This document shows, in pieces, positions 46,366 to 59,244 of a DNA stretch of 64,000 nucleotides; the first letter of the stretch is position 1, and the number at the start of each line of letters is the position of its first letter. A program made the translations under genes and the position numbers. The DNA comes from Dermanyssus gallinae (Eukaryota; Arthropoda; Arachnida; Mesostigmata; Dermanyssidae): NCBI GenBank assembly GCA_003439945.1, contig QVRM01002472.1, positions 59,574 to 123,573 of the forward strand, in the 5' to 3' direction. The notes beneath the pieces were generated by a model, which was not told the DNA's origin, ran no database searches, and saw only the letters and a program-made list of their open reading frames with translations.

Positions 46366-47225
46366 AAATGTAAATGCTCAAGGGCGACCACGGACCTCGA
46401 TGCGATAACAATAATGACGAATGTATGTAATAGGGCCGTACTGTACTATCCACCATCATCCTCCCTCGTCATGGTGTCTTGGCGTCCGCCTTCACGGCCG
46501 CCGACGACGACGACGACGAGGAGGACATCGCCGGCCCTTCTTCAATCCTGATGGTGGTCAAGGAAGCGGTGGTGGAGGTGAAGCTACCAGCGGCTGCGAC
46601 AACGGCGGAGGAGGCGGCTGCAGGACCATCACCACCACCATCACCAGCAGCAGCAGCAACACGCAGGGGCGGGCAGCAGGCGTAGCCGCCTCTGCCGCTG
46701 CTGCTGCTACTGATGTCGCGGTCGCTGCCGCGGCCGCTGCTGCCGCCCGCCGCTACGGGTGTGGAGTACGGGTGTCGCGGAGTATGGTGACGCGATATAC
46801 ATACAGCCGATCTTGTTGTATGTATGGCGACGACATTGTATGTACGGCACACAGGCAAGCCAACCAACCAACCACCAAACAAACGATTGCAGTGGACGGA
46901 CCAAACCGACCGACCGACCGATCGACCGACGGGCGGTGCTGAACGCTGCTTAAGGCTTGGTTAGTGGGCGCTTCTTGTTCGTGACGGGCGCAGACGACCC
47001 AGTGCCACGACCGTGATCACACAGTGTTGAAACTCAACTGCTGTCGCTGGAGCTCGCAGCCTCTAGCCTTTAGCCTCTAGCCCGTAGCTCGCTTGCGTCT
47101 TGTTCGGCTGCGTCGTCGAAGAGAGGTGAGGCATCCATCGTCAGTGAGGCGCGTCATTATCGTGTGCCACCACCACCACCACCTTCATCATCCCTCACTC
47201 TGTCGGCAGTGGTCATCAGCCAACG
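46366..47225. other. GC- and triplet-rich putative 5' region
   Basis: GAC/GCC/GCT triplet runs at 46500-46760 make long alanine or serine frames in both directions. CpG is frequent. The region resembles 5' UTR or promoter DNA of the candidate gene starting at 47226; no TATA or initiator could be assigned. Confidence 0.35.
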
Positions 47226-47232
47226 ATGCTGG
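47226..47232 (+). CDS. Candidate first coding exon (ATG CTG G) with consensus donor
   Basis: ATG at 47226 followed 7 nt later by GTGAGT at 47233, a near-perfect splice donor, within CpG-rich DNA preceded by a CAC-rich leader. Tiny start exons like this occur in animals. The partner exon is unknown; downstream open exons at 50.2, 50.9 and 59.2 kb are possible. Confidence 0.22.
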
Positions 47233-47238
47233 GTGAGT

Positions 47239-49107
47239 AGTACTGCGAGCCAGCCGCCCACACCATGCTATCCGCTGTGGTCCGTCGGTCGGTCGGTCGG
47301 TCTAGATCGTATTCGATTGAGCTTAATGAGACTAAATTAAATTCATTTAGCCTTGTTAATTCCTATTAGAGATGGACAACACCTTATTAAAGACACTTTA
47401 GTCGTCGTCAGCGCCGGCGGCGGAGGCGGCAGTGGTGCTGGTGGTGGTGGTGGTGGTAACGACGAGCGATGTTATTACTCTTACCAGTGCTACTACTATT
47501 ACTACTACAACGTGATCGTACTTAGCAGAACAAAACGGATGCAGCAGCGGCGGCGACGTGTTTTCATGGCGCAATGTCGCCGTCGTAACCCCAGGCAGCA
47601 CGCGATCGGTCGTTCTGTGGTCAACTTCTCCCACTTCCACCACCACCACCACCATTACCACCACCACAGCTTCCACCCACCTACCCACCCTCGTTCTTTC
47701 CCGTTTATTCATCTACAGACACACACACCTTCACTCAGGCTCATACACACACATATACTAACACATAGACAGACCCACATAGACAAACAGGAAGACATGA
47801 AAACACGGTACACATGTATATACCTGCTTCCGTACACGCGCATTCATACGGCACATTCATGCGGAAGTGCACCATACGTGGTGTATACGCAGATGGCGCA
47901 TGTACTTTGACGTACTTCGGCGCATTTACGGAGAGACATGTGACACATATATACAGCGCATATACGGAGAAACATGTGAGACATATACGGCAGCGCATAT
48001 GTGGAGATTCATATGGCGGCACATATAGAAGAGGTGTACACATACGACGGCCTTCAGCCAGATACGGTCACGTAACGACGACAACAACAACAACAACAAC
48101 AACAACAATTTACTAACATCAACAACGACAACTATATCACCGACAACAACATGACATCTTACAACAAACCAAGCCATACATGCAATTAACAAACATGCGT
48201 AAACACGTTCAATTATGAACCAAAGGTAACAGTGAACAGTTGCTCCTCCGGCAAATACTGCCACCACTTCTACAACTGTTACAACTCGGAGTGTCATTCT
48301 TACTACTACCACGACTACTAGTAACTATATAGCTATATAGATTATCATTAGTGTGTCTATGTATCTTTGACCGTCGTTCCGCCACCTCTATGAAGCTCCG
48401 TGTTTGACAGCATACTCGCTAACATAACAGCTTATTCATTGATAGACGGCTAACTACGATATACGTTTAATAAGTGCAGCGAAATCATTGTGTTGCCGTT
48501 TCGTGACTTGGAGTCCATTCAGATTGGACATGCTCTGCACCACTGATGGATAGCATTGCTTTTTAAGCGTTTTTTTTATGCGTCGGATCGGTTGACAGGC
48601 TGTGCCTGTATTTCCAGTCCCACATTACACAAGGCTAAAGCGACCGTGTGTTTCACTGGAGCACTAGAAACAGCAAACTAGGCACTTTCTGCACACAGTC
48701 TTTTTGTGAACTAAACTGTTCTTGGTAATACAAAATTAAGCTATTAATTTTTGGACGTGCGAATCCTGTGTGCTTGTGTATACGGTTACGGAATGGAGTT
48801 GCTTTTCAAATGTGTAGTCTTGTGTAGCAAAGTCGCATATTGACTTGCAATAGAAAAACACATCTTTTTAGCTCAATATCAGGAGCATGCAAAGTTAACT
48901 GACTAAAAAGAACCGCAAACTAGACTCATTGTATGAGCCCTCCATATGCGATACGCCAACGAGCAGACGCATCACGGGTAGCGAATCGTGTTTGTCACTG
49001 CGTGGGGTATGAGTTGAACTTATAGTTTGTGTTTATAATGTATGTATTCCCCTAAGCGTGTGTGCTATTAAATATACATTATTCGGCGGTAATGAAGCGT
49101 TGGCCTC
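47239..49107. other. Triplet-rich then AT-rich DNA
   Basis: GGT/CAC/TAC runs at 47400-47510 and 47635-47675, CA repeats at 47715-47790 and a CAA tract at 48078-48108. From 48310 to 49107 nothing is recognised. Confidence 0.5.
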
Positions 49108-49494
49108 TTAGTCACCACAGAAGAAAAAATGCTTAGATTGTGACATTCTCGCTAGATCCGATACCGTTTCGATTTTAGCTTGAAGGGACTCCAAACATAA
49201 AGTAATGTACGTTTTCGCAACTGGTAACGATTGGTATCCCCCATTCTGTTTTGTGCCTGTAGGAAACATAGTGTTTTGGACACGTGAAAGCTTGCAACAA
49301 ACTGAATGAGCATGGCTATGCGTACGTATTGCTAAGCACTTTGCATTGCTAAGCAGCGGTTTAGCGTTTTGATAAGAAAGCATGTAAATCATACTTTTAG
49401 ACCAGCCTACGAAAGGTCCTAAAATAAATAGAGCCGTCAACGAACCAAAACTAGGTTTCTGATAAACCTTGAAAACTTGCAACGGCCGCGCCAA
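49108..49494 (-). CDS. Unrecognised open frame, 128 codons
   Basis: Minus-strand ATG frame without known motif; length is within chance expectation for this window. Confidence 0.12.
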   Translation of the reverse strand: MARPLQVFKVYQKPSFGSLTALFILGPFVGWSKSMIYMLSYQNAKPLLSNAKCLAIRTHSHAHSVCCKLSRVQNTMFPTGTKQNGGYQSLPVAKTYITLCLESLQAKIETVSDLARMSQSKHFFFCGD

Positions 49495-52400
49495 ATTAGG
49501 CTAGGACGATTTTAGCTGGATGTAACACATATTTTTCGAATTTTCCATTTATACGCCACCTTACGCCGCGATTTATTGCGCACAACTTGCTTAACAGGTG
49601 CTGGTCCTTTTCTAGGGCCAGCGCTCGATACAGGCACGGCATACGAGCTAATAAGACTTGTAGACATGGGCAAACAGCATTGAATAAGTCGATGGATCCC
49701 TAAAATCATAGAATGATCTAGCTAGCTCGCCGCAACGCTTGGCGTACCTCATCGCCTACCTGTTCGTTATATGTTTCATGTTGGTATACGTCGTCATGTT
49801 AGACTAGATCATTAGTAACCTTCTACGTATTGCATAACTTTGTGTGTATGTATGTGTGGTACAACGATGGTGGAATCTTTGTGTTACGACCACTGGCGCG
49901 ACGTGGAGACAGTGTGGATACAGCCAGCATTGTCGCTTCGTTATGTAATTGTTTCCACGTAGTGTGTACGATGTCAGTAGTAATTAAACGAGACTATTCG
50001 TTACTAGTTAGTTAGTTAACCGCTCTTAGCTCAGCAATTAGCACCAGTGGCAGTACAGTTACCACTAGTATTGTTGTCGCTAGCCGCTACCGAGGGCAGC
50101 GCATCAGTGCGTCGTAGAGCTCGCTTTCTACGTTTGGACCAGTGAACCCCCGAAGAGCCGAACAAGCCACTTGCGGGGGGGCGGGTGGGCAAGTGGCAGA
50201 TCGCCATGCGTCATCCGTTAGCTCCCTATTTCTCAGAGGACATCAGCACCGACAACAGCAACGACGTCAACTACCCCTCCCTCCGTACACGGACAACAAA
50301 ACGACCGGCAGAGGTCGGTGTTTATACGTGTGTGTGTGTATGCTACGGCAGTGAGGAGAATCTAATACAACAGTCCATAGCGACGAGGGTGCCGTCACAT
50401 CGACCAGCGATAACGCCCCCTAGACAAGAGAAAGAATTATTCTTCCCAATATGATAATGATGATGATGATGAAGAAGAACAGGGAAGGGGCCCATGCACG
50501 ACTTACGGAAAGGGGCTCGTTGTTATTGTTATGGGTGCTACTACTGTCGTTGTTGTTGTTGCTGCTGCTGCTGCTGCTGCCGCTATTGCTATCATATGTT
50601 CATGTCGCTGTAGCTGTAGTTCCCTTTTGCTATCTACTCGAGTGAGACAGTCGAGTTCGTACGCGTCCGCTGTGCCGTTCGGTTCGAGGCTGCCGCCGAA
50701 AGACGCCGCCGCTTCGGTTACTGTCGGACACACCACAGCGCCAAGCATCTCTCGCTACTCGCAGGCGCGCGCTCGCCGAGGATGAGCAACAAGGAGGACG
50801 GGGAAGGACGACGACCCATCTGTAGAGGTCCCGCCCTAAACGGTTCGATTGGATCCTCCCTAGCGTCGCCGCTGGAGCCGCCGCTGCCGCCGCGGTGTCA
50901 GTGGTGCCGCCCAGGGCACCGCCCGGGGGCCCATGGTGGTCTGTGTGCGTTTGGCGTCGTTCGAGGCGTATGCCAACGCCAACGGTGCTACGTTGTCGCT
51001 GTATGAGGATGATATTTTCTACCTAGTGTGCGTGCAGCACACTCACTGTGTCTGCTAGGAGACAGCAAGTCGGATCGTATCATCACGTCGACACACGACC
51101 ATACGAAACCTCAAAAGATATACGCATATATATATATATATATATGTGTGGAGAGAGACACACGTGCGCATGATACGCAAAAAGACGAATTCGAGGTTCC
51201 TTCGCTTGTATTGTTTGTCCTTGAGTGATGGAAAGAAACAACGGAGGACAACCTCCTGTATCGGTTGCTCTCGTCGGTACATATGTCGGTGGCTCTCGAC
51301 GTCTCGCCGGACGAAGGAAACTCGGCGGCGGTCTGGAATGGTGCCCTCGCTGGGACATCTCTAGAAAAAAGGTTGCTTCTTTTCGAAGTCACTATCGCTA
51401 TCGGTCAATCGCTGGTGGTCCAGAGACCGGCTGCCCTCCGGATGTATGACATACTCGTATTTACTCTCCTCACAGTGCATGCATAATGTTCGTTATCTCG
51501 TATTGTATCATGGCGCATCATCATCATCCTCATAATCATAATTATATACGTTGTTTTATACTGAGCCGGTTGTGCTCCGTAGTCGCATTATATTTGGTTG
51601 CGGGTAGAAAAATATTATGCCGGTTAAGCGATGTCGCTGAAACTCCTGAGCAATAAACCTGTTAGACATAAATCGTATATATATATATATGTACACTAAG
51701 AAATATAAAAGGATGGCATAAAATGCAAAATATGTTATCCTGGTTTCATTGTGTATGAATTTTAGCACCCACATTTTGATTCGTTAACAGAGCAATTATA
51801 AAGCACTGAATGTTGCGGATTGCCCGTTTCACAAAACTACCTTCTGCTTTGTATTCTATGTTCGTTATGGATAAGTACTTAAACATTTTGTATATGATCA
51901 TTATTAAGTAATGTGATGTAAAATGCTGCCTACAGTGGGCCTACGATCACACTTTTGTAGGAGGCTTATAAACGTGCGCATATAATTATGTGACAGTCTA
52001 GACAAGCCTGCCTATAATAGACATTTAGGTCTTACACCGCGCTGTGCGAAAAGTGTGCAATAAAGTGCAATAAATGCAATAGATCTGAACGTAACAGTAA
52101 TCACGAACGTGAAAACAAAATCTTACACCTTTTTAGCCGTTCCGCCACAGAGTAATTGCAAGCTGACACTTAAGTACAGTCTTGACGCGCATATAGTGTG
52201 AATCTATCATTTTGTGGGGTAATCATGTTGGCAGATGGCTTGGTTAAAATTCTGCATAGCCTAAAAGGAGGCATTTGAGGATGACAAGTTCAACGCGCAC
52301 GTTTCTGTTGTCATTAAATATGATAACGTTTTACCTATTGTTATGACGACAAATCTTGGACCAAGAAAGGGACGATCCTGCCGACGGACGGGATCTCTCT

Positions 52401-52971
52401 CTCTACCTGGTACCTACACATTGTCGTCAAGAAGACGATCGCGTTGTACTTACACAAGAAGCAATGTTATGCCGAATTGCAGAAGATCGAACAGACAGAA
52501 TTCAATCGGAATATAGAATCGACTGACCGACCGCCGACGTTGTCATGGCACAGTTGTGACCGTTCTGTGTAACTGCTGAAACAGGCAAAAGACGGAATGG
52601 CTTGCCGCGCACATGAAGATAATGCTAAGCTTTTAGCACACTGTTTTCTCACGTCCATTAGATTGAACGCTGCACTGTCTTTCAACACAGTAAAGCAGAT
52701 TCCGAGAGAGAAAGATCGGGGTCGTGTCCGAGATGGAGGGACAGGAGGTCGACACCTTCCGGACACTGCAGTGGCATTCGAAATGCGCTGTTCTGTCTCC
52801 CTATTTTTCTGCAGAGACATGCGGTGATAGTGTTGTTGTTATTGTTGTTGCTGCTGTTGTTGCTTCTGCTGCTGCTAGGCCTGCAGCGGCTGCCTTTCCT
52901 ATAGATCTTGCTGTAATGCTGTTCGAGTATCACTTTCCGCCTGGCCGTCTGGGTAATTGCCTTAATCAAAA
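49495..52971. other. GC-rich candidate gene region without a firm model
   Basis: Between 50140 and 51490 the + strand has several short open, CpG-rich frames. One starts at ATG 50203 (RHPLAPYFSEDISTDNSN). Another starts at ATG 50934 with VVCVRLASFEAYANANG and L-Y-E-D-D-I-F-Y. They could be exons but none shows two good splice sites. GCT/GTT triplets at 50545-50595; TA at 51128-51145 and 51677-51691. From 51490 to 52390 nothing is seen. Confidence 0.25.
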
Positions 52972-53454
52972 CTAATGAATCATCGTTCGATCCAATTCGC
53001 GAGAGAACAAACTCGAGGTCACACATGACGAAATCGAAACTGCATTCAAAGTCTCTGCGCTTGCTGTGTTTGCTATTAGGACTGATTTGCTGCAGAATGA
53101 GCATGCAGGTTGCTGTTCGGCCATTGCTTGCTTGACAATTGGGCAATTTTGCACCACACTCTCCTGGTTGTGTCCTGGGTACACGATGCTCGACGACCAA
53201 CACCGATGCCAATAAAACATCGGTGCAATTCGGATTTTTGTGTTACGTTTTCCACGGATACGGCGTGTTTTAGCACTTCGCAGTCGTTTTCTGTCGTCTT
53301 CGTCGTTCTCCTTTGCTGCCAAGACTAACTGAAATTCATTGGCTGTACCTAATGGAAGAGCAAATGTCCAAACATTCAAGAGTTGCAATTCCAAGTACAA
53401 TGGTGCCAGCACATACAAACGGAATACATGACAGAATTCAGCGTTCACATACAA
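52972..53454 (-). CDS. Unrecognised open frame, 160 codons
   Basis: Contains a basic stretch (KRLRSAKTRRIRGKRNTK) and several Cys. A second long minus frame (52682-53212) overlaps it, so at most one is real. No family recognised; near the length expected by chance. Confidence 0.15.
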   Translation of the reverse strand: MYVNAEFCHVFRLYVLAPLYLELQLLNVWTFALPLGTANEFQLVLAAKENDEDDRKRLRSAKTRRIRGKRNTKIRIAPMFYWHRCWSSSIVYPGHNQESVVQNCPIVKQAMAEQQPACSFCSKSVLIANTASAETLNAVSISSCVTSSLFSRELDRTMIH

Positions 53455-53729
53455 AGCTCAGTTTAGATCTTCGTCTATTTGGTTCATGCGGTTCTCTGCG
53501 CTTTTTTTTGCCTAAGGCGAGAACACGAATTTTCAAAAGCATGTGGGTGTGTTTAAACATAATCAGTATGGTTCGCACCTCTTTCAGTGATATCTTGCCA
53601 AAAATTTGCTAGCTTTTTGACCCATTGTTTGAAAAAATCTTACTTTTTTTCTTAAATTACGTGTTGCCAACCCTAATTTAACTTGTAAACTAATCTCGAG
53701 ATATTGATTTTTCCAGTTAAAATGTTTTG

Positions 53730-54045
53730 GAAAGATTGGAATATGTGATACTCCAAGAGTGCAAGGTCAAGAAAAGTATGGGGGAATGCTCAATAAGTGT
53801 CTCGCTCAGGTCGCATTTGTTTAAGGTCGGTGTTACTCGCACAGGGTCCTGTTTAAGGATGACTCCTTACCTGTTTACGAGTTTTGGAGGCTTTCGGGTC
53901 ATTTGCTCAAGAACTTGTTTAAGTTGTCGGCAGTAGATATCGGTGTTGATTGTCTCGTTCCTTCGAAGCTCAAGTGAACGTTATATTAATTTGCTAACTC
54001 CTCTAATTTTCCACTAACAACGCAACATAACTTTATTTAAGTGAA
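53730..54045 (-). mobile_element. Second mariner-like transposase relic
   Basis: Read 54045 to 53730. KVML-R-C-x-W-K-I-R-G-V (about 54000-54030) then N-E-T-I-N-T-D-I-Y-C and P-K-L-V-N-R (about 53870-53965), the core between catalytic Asp 1 and 2 of mariner transposases. Where the D-N-A-R-P-H motif should follow (about 53840) the sequence has degraded. At least two in-frame stops. Confidence 0.72.
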
Positions 54046-54879
54046 CGTCTTGGTGATGATTGAGGTGCGAACTGCAGATGTTCCGGCGCCCCATTTTGTA
54101 AGTGTAATTCAGTTTGTGGGTAGCCCAATTACAAGGTTTAAAGGTTAGTCCAACTTTTTCTTGCGTCCTAACATTGCTCTTCTGTGAGTTCTCGAATGGT
54201 AACCGCTGAATCTTGTCGCACGCTTAAACGCACAGAGCGTCTTTTTCCAAAGCAAAGAGGCCCGACCGGACCGTTGGACTATCGTCAAGAGTAAAATCTC
54301 CACCACTATGGAAAACCGTCTTTGGCATGTCCGCTTCTTGATCGAGTCCTCACCAAAGAAGATTCAAGGTACAAGATACAGTGGCGTTGAAATCTTTTCG
54401 GAGCTCGGACGTAACTTTGCCACAGCAGCGGTAGAAGCAATTGCAGAAATGCGTGTGGAACGTTTTTTTTCGGATGTCGCCGGCGGTAACTCAAAAGTAG
54501 CATCGTCTAAGGCTACTGGGGCGGCGGTCTCGAGGGCGGCTCTGTCTCGTCCGTTGCGGTGGCGTTTCGCTTTTCGTTTGCTTATGTTTCATCTAGCTCT
54601 CCTTCTCGTTTTGTTTTAGTTGAGTTTTTTTTTCTAAGTAATTTCTCTCTTTCTCTTTTTGTTCTGCTTCCTTAGCTTTTGTTTTGTGTTTTTCCGTTGG
54701 TTTGTGTCTGCGCGTCTGCGTGCCATCTGCTTACGTATGCCAATGCAAATCATAGTTGTCGAACTGTATCCCGCCATGTTCCGACGACAATAGCGCATAA
54801 GCATCGCCCAGCGCATTAATGATCAGGGACAATTTTCGGGTCGGATTTTGGCGGCGTGTTTTCGTTGCGTTAGCATAAA
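54046..54879. other. Flank of mariner relic
   Basis: The mariner N-terminus may extend to about 54210 (V-T-I-R-E-L-T-E-E). A + frame at 54308-54619 (starting M-E-N-R-L-W-H) is unrecognised and ends in a hydrophobic run; probably chance. Confidence 0.35.
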
Positions 54880-54998
54880 ACAACAACAACAACTGCAATA
54901 ACGACGACAACAGCAACAACAACAACAACCGCAACAATAACGACAACAACAACAACAACCGCAACAATAACGACAACTGCACCAACAACAACAACCGC

Positions 54999-55048
<50 letters not shown>

Positions 55049-55056
55049 CGACAACG

Positions 55057-55108
<52 letters not shown>

Positions 55109-55316
55109 CCGCAACAATAACGACAACCGCACCAACAACAACCGCAACAATAACGACAACCGCACCAACAGCAACAACAACAACGACAACAACAACAACA
55201 ACCGCAACAACCGCAACAATAACGACAACCGCACCAACAACAACAACCGCAACAATAACAACAACCGCACCAACAGCAACAACAACCGCACCAACAGCAA
55301 CAACAACAACAGCGAC
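54880..55316. repeat. (CAA)n complex satellite, about 435 bp
   Basis: CAA triplets interrupted in a regular way by CCGCAACAATAACGACAACC and CGCACCAACAACAAC blocks. This gives a higher-order repeat of about 30-36 bp over simple CAA. The long Leu-rich minus frame is a shadow of it. Confidence 0.93.
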
Positions 55317-56234
55317 CGCTCCGGTGTCATTCAGTCAGCCATCTCTGCCCCGCGCGAAGCGAAGAACAACGGAATTGCGCGTGTTGACAAATTCTCTGCC
55401 TGCGCGAGTGGCAGCTGTCCGCCAACCTATCTGTTTGCCATGAGTCTTCTATGATTCTCCCCCCATCCTCATTCAAGGTCTGGCAGTTTTCCCTACTACA
55501 ACTCCGCCAGTTCGAGGCACACCTACCTACAAGAAGGCACCTCTCGGCGGTGGTCGATCACTCTCTTAGCCGCCAGCCGCCAACGTTGCGTATCTATCTC
55601 GCCGCAGTGCGAATTTGCTCAGGCGTCGGCGAGTGCACACAGCGAAACACACAACGCGCAAAGCGCCGAAACTACTACCGAAACCCGATGAACTACCAAC
55701 GTGTCCGTGTCGGCGAGGATCTATCTAGTGGTCCGCTAGACCCTAGTCATGTCTGGTCGACGATCACGGAGCGGCGTGCCTCAGACGTCGGCAGGACCTG
55801 CGCTAAAACAGAGCCTACTTACTCTCTGCTCTGTCGACTCACTGTGGTGTCCACGCGCTGCTCCGCCTATATCGCCGCTTCGCCGGACCGAATCGCTCCG
55901 GCGTGTTGTTGTTACTGTTGTTGTAACTAAGCGATCTTCGGACGGCTTCTCCCCATCCCCCCCCCCCCCCCCCATAGCTATCCTTCAGGATGAATGCTAC
56001 CTGCTGCAATCGATAGCCTGCAGGCTATCTGGCTATATGATGCGATACGGTTGAGTCGGTCAACATAGTCGTTTTCCGCTGCGGTGGCTTTTTGCCCCTC
56101 GCGTTTGAACGAGGGGATGACGACAACGACGCATTTACTGAGCACACATTGTTAGATCTACATGTTTCCGAATGCGTCTCTTGTTTCAATATTGTCTTTC
56201 AGCTAGTTAGCGCTTGTCCACGTGAGGGCTTCAT

Positions 56235-56284
<50 letters not shown>

Positions 56285-56465
56285 GTTCCCGCGGATACAA
56301 TTGTCCACTCCAAAGTGCTAACATAGCAAAGTTAGATAAATAAATGCCAATGTTACAGTTGTTAGGTCTATATATATATCATTTTGTAGGTAATTTCCTT
56401 TTTAATCTGTTTCCCTTTTTAATTTCAACTCAATCTTACTTAACAAATTACCTACGTATATACCC
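55317..56465. other. GC-rich DNA with C17 run, hairpin and TA tract
   Basis: A run of 17 C at 55957-55973, CCCCTCG and CGAGGGG arms with an 8-nt loop at 56095-56116, and TA at 56238-56282. CpG-rich frames at 55451-56054 show no motif. Confidence 0.5.
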
Positions 56466-56795
56466 TTGCTCGTATACGTTGAGAACCCCTGTTGCCAAAA
56501 CAATGGGTTGACGGTTCATCAGCGAATCGAACGAACCATGCTAGATGATCGTATGCAAAGAAGATCTCATAGCGTGCCAGCAAAAACTAGCGCAGCAGGA
56601 ATAGCTAATTATTCGTGGCAGACTAGGGAGAGCTTGTTGTCCGGCATCCCGAGAAAAACTCTAGGACAAGAAGGGCATTGGCCTATCCGTTGCGGGATCG
56701 TTAAACTAAGAGTGCCAGTCCGTTTACTAGGTGCCATCTATCTTTCATGGACGAGGGTAGTTCTGGCGGCCTACGACCACGTGCGAAATAGGTAA
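56466..56795 (+). CDS. Unrecognised open frame, about 109 codons
   Basis: No ATG at the beginning and no known motif. May be chance. Confidence 0.12.
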   Translation: MLVYVENPCCQNNGLTVHQRIERTMLDDRMQRRSHSVPAKTSAAGIANYSWQTRESLLSGIPRKTLGQEGHWPIRCGIVKLRVPVRLLGAIYLSWTRVVLAAYDHVRNR

Positions 56796-59244
56796 AACCC
56801 TCTGATGTGGGCCAATAAATGGGTCTGCTCATGACCCACAATGTCGCTTCGACTCCAGCAGTAAATAGTATATGCCCCTGCTGAGTAGCGATTTAGCACA
56901 CGGTAGTCGCCGTGTGAGTCTTAGGTATTTGACAACCCTAGATATCTTAACATGTCCGTCCCTCGGTGCTTTGAAGATATATCCCAGGTTGAGTTCTAAG
57001 CCCGTAGGGGACGGAGGATAGTCTAGAATTAAAAACAAATGTTTTAATTCTAGGTATTTGACAACGACTGTAAGCAAGTCTGCAAGTTTGCAAAATGCGT
57101 TTAATTTTGTTGCATCCACGTCAGCGCCGCACCGTAGCAATCCAGAGATTATTTAATGAAGAAGAGAGCGCGTTGATGGACAAATATGGTGCAAATGCTG
57201 TGCCAGAAATAGTAACAGTATTATTGTTGTTGCCGAGCTTTACCTCGTGTGGGTGATCACTATCGCAAATGTCGCTCTTTTGTCTTGTTTAATATTATTT
57301 CATTCACGTTAGCGTCGCGTCATAGTATTCCTGACATTTATTTCTGTGTCCAGATTCCTAGTTTCGAATCGCCCCAACCTAAAGCAATAAACAGTCGAAC
57401 GATTTTAGAGGAATGGTTTTTGTAGTGTCGTTTCCCATGTAGTACCTTCCAGCTGGGACTGTTATACACCACTGCAACTAAACTTCCGCTGTGCTGAATA
57501 TACGAAATAGCTTTAAAATTTACTTGTGTACTCGTTCGCGCGATGCCAATCAAGAGACGAAGGGCAGCAATATTTACTTAGGATCCGGACAAGTTGACCC
57601 GTGGTACATACTTGAGGGCACTCAGTGTACTCCTCGAGCAATTGTATCCAAACAGAGCAGGTGATAAGAGCCATGAACTGTGTAACTGGTAAAAACATGA
57701 CGATTGTCAGACGCCAAGGTGTGAGGCATAAAGTGTTTTAAATTTCCGTATCTCATCGAACGTTTTCAGCTTTCAATTTCCTTATACGGAGTTAGTCTAA
57801 AAAATATATATATATATAGTTAAATTGATTAAATAGAATTAGACGTGGCATCTTAAGCCTCGATAAGGCTATTTTGTGCGGTGCGAACGCTGTGCTAGAA
57901 TCGTCCAGCCGAAGCCCAAAATACCAGAAGAACTTGACAAACCTGCCGTTTATTTCAAGCTCTCTAGAGGCAGATAACTCCTTTGCCATGCTAGTACTGC
58001 GCTAATCGTGTGTGACAGTAACACTCCGGCCGCGCGTATATATACCACAGTACCACTGTAATACTCCGGCTTCACAGAGTTTTCTTGTGGCATGACTAAC
58101 TGACATTAGTACTTAGTAGACTTCACAGGCTAAGTTCGAATAACCGTCGATATAGCCCTAGTGGAAGTTTTTCAATAATTTATATTGTACAATCATAATA
58201 GGAATAATGAAATTCTAACTTATCATTAACAGCCGATCAGTTCACTTTACAAATATATATATATATATATAATGCTAAAGATATATCGCGCTAGTCGTAG
58301 TGTACAAGTCGCTGGCCATCTCCTGCACTCTATTAATTTGAAGATGAAGCAAGTTATCTGGTTAAAATTGGCGAATGCAGGGTATGAAGGGTTGTTGAGT
58401 TATTGCGTAGTACATGCTATATAATCGATTCCGCTTAGTGTGAGTATGACTGGGTCACCGAAGAAGAGAGCGTGCTGATGAACGAGCATGGTGTGGATGC
58501 TATGGCTAGAACGAGTGACAGTAATATTTGTTGTTGTTGTTGTTGTAGCAGAAGTTGCTACTGTCTAGCTCTGAAACAAAAGCTCAGCTACAGGGCAGCC
58601 ATCGTCGCATCGATAGCTGTGTTCAACGTCAGGCCTCATGTTATTGTCCTATTTGTCCTCTGCGCTTTCACCTCGTGTGTGGGCGCGCACCATCCTAGAT
58701 GCGCTCTTTCAGCTTCGGCTTCCCGCGGGAGGGAAAGCCTCTCGCGCTCTCCACCATCAAGTGCTGAGAACTAGCTCTCTCTCTCTCTCTACCCGAAAGC
58801 AGCAGACTTGCTGAGTTATCCACACTGCACAAACAGAGAGTTGAATGCAATTGAGGATTGCCCCGTGACGAAAATTCACTTTGGAAGACTTTCGAAATTT
58901 CACTGCTTGACGAGCTTGATGACGAATTCACTGATTGATGATCAACAACGCGCGAAGCTTGTGAACGTTACTGTTTATACCTCGTGTTTGTGCGCCTGTG
59001 TTTGTATTTATGTGAGAGCATCCATAGGTATGTGGTGTCGTTGCCAGTTGTACGGAGTTGTACGAAACGAATAATGAACATGCATAAGTGGAGCAACGAT
59101 TACTGATTCGGAACCACGTTGCGTATAAACGGTAACGTGTCACGCGTTCGCTAGTGAGCAGTGTTAGCGTGGGGGGGGGGGAGGCTTTAACGCCGTGTCA
59201 GATACAGGCAACGGGTGTCTCTGTCGTCTCTGCTGCTGCTGCAG
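56796..59244. other. Intergenic or intronic DNA with diverged duplications
   Basis: 57155-57285 and 58455-58715 share GAAGAAGAGAGCG, ATGGTG, GTAACAGTA/GTGACAGTA, TTGTTGTTG and CACCTCGTGT. A shorter tandem copy (CGTCAGCGCCGC against CGTTAGCGTCGC) is at 57117 and 57307. TA at 58255-58271. No gene model. Confidence 0.5.

Noticed and set aside
46421..46942. Ala-rich 173-codon frame and Ser-rich frame on the other strand
   Set aside because: GCC/GAC triplet repeats open in both directions; no flanking splice sites in frame.
47353..47910. 185-codon + frame with Gly, Tyr and His runs
   Set aside because: GGT, TAC and CAC triplet repeats; no motif.
54731..55330. 199-codon Leu-rich minus frame resembling a membrane protein
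   Set aside because: Shadow of the CAA satellite.
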